From JASSUD01 sp031963045 (GTDB taxonomy: Bacteria; Pseudomonadota; Gammaproteobacteria; Burkholderiales; Burkholderiaceae), in NCBI GenBank assembly GCA_031963045.1, contig JASSUK010000032.1, forward strand, positions 150,370-214,369: 64,000 nt of DNA, in the 5' to 3' direction. Under the pieces are notes generated by a model. The model searched no databases. It saw nothing but the letters and a program-made list of their open reading frames with translations, and was not told the DNA's origin. Positions 8,762-16,975 of this stretch are shown here, in pieces. Positions within the stretch are counted from its first letter, which is position 1. The number at the start of each line of letters is the position of its first letter. The position numbers and the translations under genes are program-made.

Positions 8762-9244
8762 TTAATCACGTTTACGTGAAGCTTTTTTTGTTTTTTGTCG
8801 TGGTGGATTCTTCCAGCGCTCCAAGATCATCGCAACCCGCCGTGCATAGGCATCACGTAGTGCTGGAGTCTCTGAGTGGTAGGCACCCACTGCCTTCCAG
8901 GTATTGCCATGTTTATTCATTTTCTGGCGCAAATGCCAAGCGGCAATATAAATGCTAGCGCAAGGTTGCATCAGTGTAGCGCTTGAAACCCCGTATTTTG
9001 AGAGTCTGGGGAGATGAATAGAGTTGATTTGCATCAAGCCGTAATCCATCGAACCATTATCGTTTTTGCGCAATGCTCCAGGCTGGTAATTTGATTCCTG
9101 CCAAGCAATGGCTCTCAAAACCATTGGATTCACGTGCTGGTATTGTGCAGCGCTATCAAAACAGTCTGCGTGCGCAGGCGACATACTCAGCGCATAGGCG
9201 CTCAGAATGCTCAAGAAAAAGGGGATACAGCCCTTCAGTACCAT
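8762..9244 (-). CDS. Small soluble lytic transglycosylase (IagB/IpgF/VirB1 type)
   Basis: A 160-residue secreted SLT-domain enzyme expected to cleave the glycan strands of peptidoglycan in the periplasm. A signal peptide (hydrophobic residues 7-20, cleavage likely after AHA-26) is followed by the catalytic glutamate in AIAWQESNYQPGA (E50), the GLMQIN motif (69-74) and the AAWHLR and VGAYHSE segments. Short enzymes of this layout (IagB, IpgF, VirB1) commonly open the wall for type III or IV secretion machines. A T3SS operon lies at 40-54 kb, so a link is plausible but not proven. The basic C-terminus (KTKKASRKRD) is unusual. It stands alone between hrcA and the HU gene. Confidence 0.85.
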   Translation of the reverse strand: MVLKGCIPFFLSILSAYALSMSPAHADCFDSAAQYQHVNPMVLRAIAWQESNYQPGALRKNDNGSMDYGLMQINSIHLPRLSKYGVSSATLMQPCASIYIAAWHLRQKMNKHGNTWKAVGAYHSETPALRDAYARRVAMILERWKNPPRQKTKKASRKRD

Positions 9245-9267
9245 AAGAAAAAGAATAAAAACTGAGA

Positions 9268-9301
9268 GAAAAAAAACACGCCCGAAGCAGAGCTTCAGGC
9301 G
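9268..9301 (-). terminator. Rho-independent terminator of the HU gene
   Basis: On the minus strand CGCCTGAAGC and GCTTCGGGCG pair (one G-U) around a TCT loop at 9301-9279 and are followed by a run of eight T. It lies 20 bases past the HU stop. Confidence 0.85.
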
Positions 9302-9322
9302 GGCAACCCATTCAGTACTTCA

Positions 9323-9601
9323 TTACTTTGCATTCACAGCATCTTTAAATGCTTTACCTGCTGTGAACTTGACTGTGCGTGCTGCTGCAATGTTGATCGG
9401 CTCACCAGTTTTTGGATTGCGACCCGTGCGTGCTGCACGCTCACCTGCACCGAAACTGCCAAACCCGATCAATTGGATCGAATCGCCTGCTGCTACGGCA
9501 TTTTTGATGGTATGCAACAATGCATCCAAAACTTTATTTACATTTGCTTTGCTAGTTTCTACTTCTTCAGAGACTAAATCGATCAATTCTTGCTTATTCA
9601 T
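9323..9601 (-). CDS. hupB: DNA-binding protein HU
   Basis: HU is a small histone-like protein that bends and compacts DNA and helps DnaA-dependent initiation. The 92-residue product matches the family along its length. It has an N-terminal dimerisation helix pair (MNKQELIDLVSEEVETSKANV), then IQLIGFGSFGAGERAARTGRNPKTGEPI with the DNA-intercalating arm, and a C-terminal FTAGKAFKDAVN. It is a single gene with its own terminator, as usual. The candidate replication origin lies about 2.7 kb away. Confidence 0.97.
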   Translation of the reverse strand: MNKQELIDLVSEEVETSKANVNKVLDALLHTIKNAVAAGDSIQLIGFGSFGAGERAARTGRNPKTGEPINIAAARTVKFTAGKAFKDAVNAK

Positions 9602-9870
9602 GAACAGTCCTTTCCCGGTTAAATTAAAACAATAGTTAAGAGGCGCCGTTAGATAGCTAAAAAGGCTTCGTCTAAAAGAGCGCTTTGGATATCTACCAAA
9701 CGAAAGCCCCTAGAATTTTTGAAATCCACTTCCTGGAATATTGCATTTTTATAGGGAACGACCAGAGTCCAGAAGAACCTTTTAATTCCAGGGTCTGCGC
9801 ATTCTAAGCGAACTAGCGCGTTTGGCTAGAGCCTTTTTCATTAAAACTGCTTACCGACACACTTTGGAAT

Positions 9871-9902
9871 AAAAAAAGTGCTTTACTGTTGCAAAAAAGC
9901 AC
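9871..9902 (-). terminator. Minus-strand hairpin with T-run upstream of mnmC
   Basis: On the minus strand GTGCTTT and AAAGCAC pair around an 11-base loop and are followed by seven T. It lies in the 400-bp space between the HU gene and mnmC (9602-10004), which has no gene I can support. Nothing annotated on the minus strand reads into it, so it may stop antisense transcription from mnmC or end an unrecognised small RNA. Confidence 0.5.
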
Positions 9903-10004
9903 CTACTACCTACCAAAATCTATCCATACAGTCCGTATAAGTGTGTGCACAGCCATGTTGTGCCCCACCAAATCTCATGCACATACACAAAAAATCTACT
10001 GAAA

Positions 10005-12086
10005 ATGACCGTTTCTACACAAAATAATGCCTGTAATGCGCAGGTAATTCCAGCAAAACGTGCTTTTCATATAAATGGCACCCCTTATTCCCCTCTATTC
10101 AATGACATCTATCACAGTGCACAAGGTGCTTTTGAGCAGGCGCAGCATGTGTTTATTCAAGGCAATGATCTAACCAGGCGTTGGATGCACCATGCAAGTA
10201 GAAGTTTCGTCATTTTAGAAACAGGATTTGGGTTAGGGGTAAATTTTTTAGCTACTTGGATGGCTTGGAAACAAGCCTCTCATAGCAACACATGTCTACA
10301 TTTTGTGTCCATTGAGAAACATCCGTTTACACAATCTGACCTGTATGAGCTGCTTTTAAGCATCTCGCCATCGAGTTTACGACCCCTTATTGAAGATTTA
10401 TGTAGCCAATGGCCAGTACTCACGCCAGGACTACATCGTTTGGAGTTCGATAAAGGGCAAGTCGTTCTAACCTTGTGCCTAGGGGATGTACGCGCTATTT
10501 TGCCTCAATTGCAGTTACAAGCCGATGCCTTTTATCTAGATGGATTTTCTCCAGACAAAAACCCCGATATGTGGGAGCTCGAGGTGGGACGAGCAATTGC
10601 ACGGTTAGCAGTGAAAGGAGCCACTTTGGCAACGTATACCGTGGCTAGCAAAGTACGTAAAACGCTAACACAAGCAGGCTTCGAAGTGCATCAGGTGCCT
10701 GGCTTTAGTACCAAGCGCACTATGCTGGTTGGACAGTTTGCTCCACGCTGGCATAAATCACGCCATTCCTCTATAAAACTTCCATCCTATGTACACAGCG
10801 AACGACATGCCTTAGTAATTGGCGCAGGAATAGCTGGATGCGCGATTACCCATACGCTTTCACAACGTGGCTGGGAAATATCGTTACTCGATCAATGTAA
10901 GCATGCAGCACAACAGACCTCTGGCATTTCATTAGGACTATTTCATCCGGCTATCACGCAAGATAACAGCCTCTTTGCTCGCGCCACCCGGGCAGGTTTT
11001 TTATTTACTCTACAGCATCTAAAAAAACTCTCTGCCACTAGTACTAGAAGCAATGAAATATGGAGGGCAACCGGCCTAGTCAAAATTGCAAAAAATGAAG
11101 AAGAAGCCAACCGCTTGCATACACTGGCACAGCAATTTGCCTATCCAGAAAATTTCGCTATACCGGTTAGTGCGCAAAAAGCCAGTGAGCTAGCAGGTAC
11201 TACCATCCCCCGAGGTGGATGGTATTTCCCGGAAGCCGGGTGGGTAAACCCTTCCTCCTTATGTTTAGAGCAACTCACACAAGCAGGACCCAATCTAAAA
11301 ACCTATTTTGAAAAACGGGTAGCTCAACTTATTTGGCATTCAAACCGATGGCATGCTTTAGATGAAACTGGACGTGTTATTGCGCATGCCCCCATTGCTA
11401 TCTTAGCTAGCGCACAAGGCACTTCTAGCCTTTTAAAAGGGCTAAATACACATCTGCCTCCAACGCAAAATATACGTGGCCAGATATCCACCCTAGCTTG
11501 CCCTCCATGGCATCACTTAAACCTGCCTATTATTGGAGATGGTTACATAACGCCATTACCGAACGCAGAGGGACTGTGCAAAGAACTGCTTATTGGAGCT
11601 AGCTATGACCGTGAAAATTCAAATACGCAGCCTGATTTATCCAGTTATCACAGCAACCTAGCGCATCTTGCTGAGCTTTTACCTGATTTCATACCCTCCA
11701 AAAGTAATGGAATAAATCAAAGTAACGCTTCGCCTCACACTTTGCAAAACCCTGCACACGACGCCCGTTTATTACGCGAGCAGGTTGGTTTTCGCTGTGC
11801 CAGCGTAGATCGCCTACCTTTGCTGGGAGCTATTTTCCAACAAGAAGCATGGCATCCCACCCACGCATCTAATGCAGGGGCACATCTTACTGATTTTCCA
11901 CGATTTCCAGGCTTATTAGGTGCCTGGGCGTATGGCTCACGCGGTTTGATATGGGCAACATTAGGCGCTGAACTCATTGCATCTCAACTTGAAGGAGAAC
12001 CTTTACCTATAGAGCGTTCTATAACTTCTGCGTTTGATCCAGCACGATTTTTTCTCAGACAATTCCGCCGCACCTACACCGTATAA
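10005..12086 (+). CDS. mnmC: Bifunctional tRNA 5-methylaminomethyl-2-thiouridine synthesis protein MnmC
   Basis: MnmC completes the mnm5 modification of the wobble uridine of several tRNAs. The C-terminal FAD domain removes the carboxymethyl group made by MnmE-MnmG, and the N-terminal domain methylates the amine with SAM. The 693-residue protein has both halves. The methyltransferase covers about residues 20-250, with ETGFGLGVNFLATW and FYLDGFSPDKNPDMW. The FAD oxidoreductase starts at HALVIGAGIAGCAITHTLSQRGW and ends with the GAWAYGSRGLIWATLGAELIA motif. I chose ATG 10005; the frame is open back to a GTG at 9945. Partner genes mnmG (57 kb) and mnmA (25 kb) are also in the window. The next space holds the DnaA-box cluster. 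Confidence 0.94.
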   Translation: MTVSTQNNACNAQVIPAKRAFHINGTPYSPLFNDIYHSAQGAFEQAQHVFIQGNDLTRRWMHHASRSFVILETGFGLGVNFLATWMAWKQASHSNTCLHFVSIEKHPFTQSDLYELLLSISPSSLRPLIEDLCSQWPVLTPGLHRLEFDKGQVVLTLCLGDVRAILPQLQLQADAFYLDGFSPDKNPDMWELEVGRAIARLAVKGATLATYTVASKVRKTLTQAGFEVHQVPGFSTKRTMLVGQFAPRWHKSRHSSIKLPSYVHSERHALVIGAGIAGCAITHTLSQRGWEISLLDQCKHAAQQTSGISLGLFHPAITQDNSLFARATRAGFLFTLQHLKKLSATSTRSNEIWRATGLVKIAKNEEEANRLHTLAQQFAYPENFAIPVSAQKASELAGTTIPRGGWYFPEAGWVNPSSLCLEQLTQAGPNLKTYFEKRVAQLIWHSNRWHALDETGRVIAHAPIAILASAQGTSSLLKGLNTHLPPTQNIRGQISTLACPPWHHLNLPIIGDGYITPLPNAEGLCKELLIGASYDRENSNTQPDLSSYHSNLAHLAELLPDFIPSKSNGINQSNASPHTLQNPAHDARLLREQVGFRCASVDRLPLLGAIFQQEAWHPTHASNAGAHLTDFPRFPGLLGAWAYGSRGLIWATLGAELIASQLEGEPLPIERSITSAFDPARFFLRQFRRTYTV

Positions 12087-12575
12087 AAATCAACCAAAAT
12101 ACTTTTACATCACACCATTTACTGATCAGTAAGCAGGTGCACAACCTATTTTTTGAAAATCCTGATTTTTCAGAAATCTACTCAGAATTTTCTAAAAAAA
12201 ATAAAAATACATAGCCTAACAAACAGCATAACCCATCTTATATTGTGGATAACTTTGTGGACAAGCTGTTCATAATATCTGCATAACTAGGTATTTTACG
12301 AAAAACCTCAAAAGTTTTTATGGTTTATCCACAAGATATCCACAACTTATAAATGAGTTATACAAATAGTATCCTCTTGATTTTAAAGGATAAATTGCTC
12401 TCTCCCACAGAAATGTACTCACTCTATTAGTTACTACTATATATATACATAACAACTAATAAAAAAATGTGTATTACTCATAAAAAACAAGATGCGAAAA
12501 AACTAGGTTCTATTCAAAAAAATCAGGTACAGTTCTTCGCCTTAGTCTTTGAGCAGTGTATGGAGTATATTTTTG
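12087..12575. other. AT-rich intergenic region with DnaA boxes: candidate replication origin
   Basis: This 490-bp gap has no gene. Four DnaA-box-like nonamers occur in two pairs. TGTGGATAA at 12244-12252 is the exact complement of TTATCCACA, and TGTGGACAA lies at 12256-12264. TTATCCACA is at 12325-12333 and ATATCCACA at 12336-12344. Members of each pair are 11-12 bp apart and the two pairs face each other. Very AT-rich DNA lies on both sides, including 12345-12548, which could serve as the unwinding element. A perfect 14-bp palindrome, TTACTGATCAGTAA, is at 12119-12132. parA, mnmG, rsmG and parS in the same window support an origin-proximal position. dnaA itself is absent. Confidence 0.6.
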
Positions 12576-13790
12576 ATGAATTCAGCCTTCTCATTTCTCC
12601 CTTCCTTTCTTACGGTTTCTAAACTTTTCCCAGATACCCTCTTTTTAGTCGGGCTTATTTTTTTCTTTGCAGGATTATGTGGAGAGCTCTGCTGGACACA
12701 GTGGCGCTTGCCACGTATTACGGGCTATGGCGCAGTTGGACTGATAGTTGGACCTGCCGGTTTAGACATTCTTGATAGCAGTTTGGTCAAAGAAGCTACG
12801 CTGTTGATGAGCATTGCTCTGAGTTTGTTGCTATTTGAGCTTGGTAGTCGGTTAAGTTTTCGTTGGATTCGTATGAATCCGTGGTTAGTCGTAACCAGCT
12901 TTACAGAAGCCATACTGACTTTTTGCGCCGTGCTTTTGCTGTTAAAAATAATGCGCTTTGAAACCACGACGGCTATGATTGCTGCGTCGATTGCTATTGC
13001 AACCTCTCCTACGATGATGGTGCAACTCAAAAGCGAGTTGAAAAGCGAAGGACAGGTAACAGAACGTCTGCTTATGCTTGCAGCACTTAACAGCATGTAT
13101 GCCATTGTATTTTGCAAGCTGGCCTCGGTTTGCTTACGACAGGAGTACTACGGCAATGTGTTAGCAACGATTGCTGAGCCTTTGTACTTTATCGTGGGAT
13201 CGGTGGTGCTAGCCTTTGTACTGGCTCACTGCTGTAAATTTCTCTACCGCCGATTCAATATGCAAGACGAATACGCTTTTGTCATGCTTATCGGCTTGAT
13301 TTTAATAGCCCTTTCTTTAGTCACGGTATTAAAGCTTTCTATTACTCTTACGATGCTTACAGCGGGGATTATTTACAAAAATCTGGATGATCGCCCTAAA
13401 CTATGGCCTACCCACTTTGGCACAGCAGGATGGCTGCTTGCAGTAATTCTCTTTCTTGCCGCCCCGCTCTCTTTTGAGTGGAAGTTTGTAGCTATTGGAG
13501 GACTAGGAGCCTTTGCCCTGGTAGTGGTTCGTTTTGGAGCCAAACTTATCAGTGTGCTGGCTTTTGCCAAGCCAAGCGGCCTAAGCATAAAGCAAGCTTT
13601 TTCCTTAGGGATAGGGCTTATGCCTATGTCTGCATTGGCTTATCTTTTGGTAGAAGAGACGTACGGGCTATATCCCAGTTTAGACCCTACTCTGCGCGCA
13701 ATGATGCAATGCGCCATTGTTTTCCTTCAAATTTTTTCTCCTCTGCTGGTGCATTGGGCACTATCACGCGTTGGTGAGCGGAGGCAATAA
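12576..13790 (+). CDS. Cation:proton antiporter, CPA2 (Kef-like) family
   Basis: Integral inner-membrane protein of 404 residues with about a dozen hydrophobic helices and almost no soluble part. It matches the Na+/H+ or K+/H+ exchanger fold. The ITGYGAVGLIVGPAGL segment near residue 50 and the SIAIATSPTMMVQLKSELKSEGQVTERLL stretch are typical of CPA2 proteins. The cytoplasmic nucleotide-binding TrkA domains of KefB/KefC are absent. The ATG at 12576 has GGAG ten bases upstream; a TTG at 12549 is also in frame. Its stop codon abuts the ATG of the glutamate-cysteine ligase gene, so the two form an operon. Kef-type channels are gated by glutathione in other bacteria, which makes the pairing with a gamma-glutamylcysteine synthetase-like gene suggestive. 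Confidence 0.85.
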   Translation: MNSAFSFLPSFLTVSKLFPDTLFLVGLIFFFAGLCGELCWTQWRLPRITGYGAVGLIVGPAGLDILDSSLVKEATLLMSIALSLLLFELGSRLSFRWIRMNPWLVVTSFTEAILTFCAVLLLLKIMRFETTTAMIAASIAIATSPTMMVQLKSELKSEGQVTERLLMLAALNSMYAIVFCKLASVCLRQEYYGNVLATIAEPLYFIVGSVVLAFVLAHCCKFLYRRFNMQDEYAFVMLIGLILIALSLVTVLKLSITLTMLTAGIIYKNLDDRPKLWPTHFGTAGWLLAVILFLAAPLSFEWKFVAIGGLGAFALVVVRFGAKLISVLAFAKPSGLSIKQAFSLGIGLMPMSALAYLLVEETYGLYPSLDPTLRAMMQCAIVFLQIFSPLLVHWALSRVGERRQ

Positions 13791-14921
13791 ATGGAAAAAC
13801 TAGAGCAATTTAATCCTTCTAAACCATTTACATTTGGTGTGGAATTAGAAATCCAGATAGTGAATACCTATGACTATGATTTAACAAAAGCTGCATCAGA
13901 TGTTATGCGGCTGGTCGAAAAAAAGGTGAAAGAAGAGGCATTACCTGGCGATATCAAGCCTGAAATTACAGAAAGCATGATTGAGCTTGCTACTGGCATA
14001 TGCACACGCTATGACCAAGCGCTCAATGAGCTTGGCCAGTTGCGTGATGTATTAGTAAATGCGGCAGATAAACTCAATGTGAACTTATGCGGCGGCGGTA
14101 CGCACGGATTTCAGCAATGGCAAGATAGGCAAATTTTTGATTCGCCTCGGTTTTTGCATTTATCTGAGCTCTATGGTTATCTTGCTAAGCAATTCACCAT
14201 CTTTGGGCAGCATGTGCATATTGGTTGCCCTGACCCAGACAGTGCGCTTTTTCTCCTACATTCCCTTTCTCGATATATTCCCCATTTCATAGCACTTTCT
14301 GCTTCCTCTCCATTTGTGCAGGGATTTGATACCGGTTTTCAATCAGCCAGATTAAATTCAGTCCTCGCTTTCCCTATGAGTGGGCGCGCGCCTTTTGCCT
14401 TAACTTGGAATAGTTTTGAAGACTACTTCTCTAAAATGGTGGGCACAGGCGTTATAGAGAGCATGAAGGATTTCTATTGGGATATTCGCCCAAAACCTGA
14501 ATTTGGAACCGTTGAAATACGCGTGATGGACACCCCTCTATCTATTAAGCGTGCAGCAGCCATAGCTTGTTATATCCAAACTCTTTCTCGCTATTTATTG
14601 CTTGATAAACCACTGACACTAAAAGAAGACGACTACCTGGTTTATACCTATAACCGCTTTGAAGCTTGCCGATTCGGTTTAGAAGGAATGAATGTAAACC
14701 CTGAAACAGGGGTGAGAAGAACGATTGCAGAAGATATTGAGCACACACTCAAAGTATTAGAGCCTCATGCAGAGGCTCTATATTCGACAGAAGCCCTTGA
14801 AGAAATACGGGCAATTACACGCGGTCATAACAGTGATGCAGCGTGGCTAAGACAAATATATCAAAAAGAAAATTCCCTAAATGAAGTAGTGCGCCAACAA
14901 TGCCTACGTTGGAAACAATAA
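13791..14921 (+). CDS. Glutamate-cysteine ligase, type 2 (YbdK family)
   Basis: Carboxylate-amine ligase of 376 residues in the YbdK/GCS2 family. These join glutamate to cysteine, though weakly in the E. coli enzyme. Visible signatures are FTFGVELEIQIVN at the N-terminus with the metal-binding glutamates, IKPEITESMIELATGI, CGGGTHGF, FGQHVHIGC and TVEIRVMDTPLS. The ATG immediately follows the stop of the antiporter gene without any gap, which implies translational coupling. A hairpin terminator follows at 14924. It may be the glutathione-precursor enzyme of this organism or a paralogue of a GshA elsewhere; the window cannot decide. Confidence 0.9.
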   Translation: MEKLEQFNPSKPFTFGVELEIQIVNTYDYDLTKAASDVMRLVEKKVKEEALPGDIKPEITESMIELATGICTRYDQALNELGQLRDVLVNAADKLNVNLCGGGTHGFQQWQDRQIFDSPRFLHLSELYGYLAKQFTIFGQHVHIGCPDPDSALFLLHSLSRYIPHFIALSASSPFVQGFDTGFQSARLNSVLAFPMSGRAPFALTWNSFEDYFSKMVGTGVIESMKDFYWDIRPKPEFGTVEIRVMDTPLSIKRAAAIACYIQTLSRYLLLDKPLTLKEDDYLVYTYNRFEACRFGLEGMNVNPETGVRRTIAEDIEHTLKVLEPHAEALYSTEALEEIRAITRGHNSDAAWLRQIYQKENSLNEVVRQQCLRWKQ

Positions 14922-14923
14922 GC

Positions 14924-14945
14924 ACGAGCCTTGGATAAGGCTCGT
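14924..14945. terminator. Bidirectional hairpin between gshA-like gene and aroC
   Basis: ACGAGCCTT and AAGGCTCGT pair perfectly over nine bases around a GGAT loop, in the 33-bp space between two convergent genes. It could end transcription from both sides. Confidence 0.7.
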
Positions 14946-14954
14946 ACCATAATC

Positions 14955-16016
14955 TTATTTTCCGCACTGCCCGCGATACCTCAATGCATGGTCGATTAAC
15001 ACCAACGCTAGCAAACTTTCCACAATAGGCGTTGCGCGTATTCCTACACATGGATCATGGCGCCCCAGTGTTTCCATAATTACAGGCTTACCCTCCATAT
15101 CAACTGAGCGACGCGGCACACGAATACTCGATGTGGGTTTAATAGCCAACGAAACAGTCAGATCCTGCCCGGTAGAAATTCCGCCAAGAATGCCTCCAGC
15201 ATGGTTAGTCAAAAAACCTTCAGGCGTGATTTCATCGCCATGCTCTGAACCTTTTTGCTGCACACTAGAAAATCCAGTACCAATCTCTACGCCTTTCACC
15301 GCGTTTAAGCCCATCATGACATAGGCTATTTCAGCATCCAACTTATCAAAAACAGGCTCACCTAAACCTACCGGAACACCACTTGCCACCACATTAATAC
15401 GGGCACCAATCGAATCCCCTTCTCGGCGTAATGCGTCCATATAGGCTTCAAGCTGAGGAATAATTTCGGTATTTGGAGCAAAAAAAGCATTGTGCTCGCG
15501 CATATCCCAATCCACAAAAGGAATATCAATAGGCCCAAGAGCAGCCATATGGCCTCGTATTTCTGTACCAAACTGCTCACCTAGCCATTTCTTTGCAACG
15601 GCTCCTGCTGCAACTAAAGGAGCCGTTAAGCGAGCAGAAGAGCGGCCCCCACCACGAGGGTCTCGTATTCCATATTTATTCCAATAACTATAATCGGCAT
15701 GGCCTGGCCTAAAAGTGTCGGTAATATTCGTATAGTCCGAGCTACGCATATCGGTATTACGGATAAGTAAACCTATGGGCGTGCCCGTAGTTTTGCCATC
15801 AAATACCCCAGAAAGAATCTCAACAAGATCTGCTTCTTGCCTTTGCGTCACATGGCGAGATGAGCCAGGCTTGCGCCGATCTAACTCACTTTGAATATCT
15901 GAAACCGATAAAACCATTCCCGGCGGACAGCCATCAATTACACACCCAATAGCAGGGCCATGGGATTCACCAAATGTGGTCACCGTAAAAAGCGTGCCGA
16001 GTGTATTTCCAGACAT
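14955..16016 (-). CDS. aroC: Chorismate synthase
   Basis: Chorismate synthase converts 5-enolpyruvylshikimate 3-phosphate to chorismate with reduced FMN, the last common step of aromatic amino acid synthesis. The 353-residue product carries the three family signatures: GESHGPAIGCVIDGCPPG, the GGGRSSARLTAPLVAAGAVAKK segment and RHDPCVGIRATPIVES near the C-terminus. Full length. It stands alone facing left. Chorismate feeds anthranilate synthase (trpE at 30.9 kb), whose partner genes are missing here. Confidence 0.97.
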   Translation of the reverse strand: MSGNTLGTLFTVTTFGESHGPAIGCVIDGCPPGMVLSVSDIQSELDRRKPGSSRHVTQRQEADLVEILSGVFDGKTTGTPIGLLIRNTDMRSSDYTNITDTFRPGHADYSYWNKYGIRDPRGGGRSSARLTAPLVAAGAVAKKWLGEQFGTEIRGHMAALGPIDIPFVDWDMREHNAFFAPNTEIIPQLEAYMDALRREGDSIGARINVVASGVPVGLGEPVFDKLDAEIAYVMMGLNAVKGVEIGTGFSSVQQKGSEHGDEITPEGFLTNHAGGILGGISTGQDLTVSLAIKPTSSIRVPRRSVDMEGKPVIMETLGRHDPCVGIRATPIVESLLALVLIDHALRYRGQCGK

Positions 16017-16153
16017 ACAAAGAATCGCTTATCAATAGTAAAGATAGAAAAAATAATGCAAAAATATATTTTAATGTCAAGGCCAATTATTTTGTTAAGA
16101 AATAGAGCAGGCGATTGACAGCGCTGCAAGCAATCGACATAATTCTGCACCTT

Positions 16154-16230
16154 GGCGAATTAGCTCAGCCGGTTAGAGCAACGGAATCATAATCCGCGGG
16201 TCCGGGGTTCGAATCCCTGATTCGCCACCA
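16154..16230 (+). tRNA. tRNA-Met (anticodon CAT)
   Basis: A 77-base cloverleaf: acceptor GGCGAAT pairs with ATTCGCC, D-arm AGCTCAGCCGGTTAGAGC, anticodon loop ATCATAA with CAT, T-arm GGGGTTCGAATCCCT and an encoded CCA end. The G-C start and intact acceptor stem make it an elongator Met tRNA; an Ile-CAT (lysidine) tRNA is the alternative but the arms fit Met better. The integrase remnant just downstream suggests it served as an attachment site. Confidence 0.93.
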
Positions 16231-16405
16231 ATTACCCCAACCATCCCCGATATATCCCTCTTCAAATTAACCGGAAAGCCTTGCAAAATAAGGGTTTTCC
16301 GGGGATTTATCCCATCCAATCCAAACCGAAAGAAACACAATCGAACCCAGCTGAACGGATGCTTTGTTGGTATCTGTGTAGGTATCCGTAGAGGGGGGGC
16401 TTAAG

Positions 16406-16560
16406 ATGCCTGTAAATTCGCTCTCAGATGTTAAATATAAAGTCGTCAAACCCACTGCCAAACCCTTGAATTATTTGATGGAGGCAGTCTTCATTCATGG
16501 CGTCCACCAAATCGAGCCTACCTCACCAGGTGCTGGGTGACATGCTCGGCGGTAACCCAT
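16406..16560 (+). pseudogene. N-terminal fragment of a tyrosine-type integrase, frameshifted
   Basis: A 45-codon open frame (ATG 16406, stop 16538-16540) starts MPVNSLSDVKYKVVKPTAKP, which resembles the DUF4102 start of P4-type integrases. In a second frame from 16471 the sequence continues LFDGGSL, the next part of that motif, so a frameshift has broken the gene. A purine-rich GAGGGGGGGC stretch precedes the ATG. The rest of the integrase is gone. The 745-bp space from the tRNA-Met to the next gene (16231-16975) otherwise holds no intact gene. Its position directly after a tRNA fits an old integration event. Confidence 0.6.
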
Positions 16561-16803
16561 GGCTCGGTGTTCATGACATTTTCTGTACGAAAAGAGCGAC
16601 TCTAAATCGTCTGTACTGTCTGGTTAAATGGTGACCAGTACATCTATTAAAGCTTTAATTAATTTATACGAAGGGAGCGCTAAAAAAGATTCCTCCAGAT
16701 TTCTAGAGAAAACTTTAAAATCGCGTAAACCTAAACAGTAATACTGATATCCTCTCTTCATCCTTAGAGAGCCAGTTTTTTGAAAGCCACAATACTACGT
16801 TAA

Positions 16804-16833
16804 TTTCTAAGCAATATTGATATTGCTTAGAAA
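16804..16833. repeat. Perfect 13-bp inverted repeat
   Basis: TTTCTAAGCAATA and TATTGCTTAGAAA are perfect inverted arms around TTGA. It lies 143 bp before the ATPase/DUF4325 gene. It could be an operator or a cruciform; there is no U-tract to make it a normal terminator. Confidence 0.55.
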
Positions 16834-16975
16834 GCGACGCATGCGGGCAGGCTGTCCCAAGTCCTTACATAAGAAAATGCAGTAGATCACGCATGCTTTG
16901 ACTTCTTTTGTCTCCGATTTGCTGGTATTGCCTTGAGCGTATACGACCTGGGACTCAACATTTAGATTAAGACAC

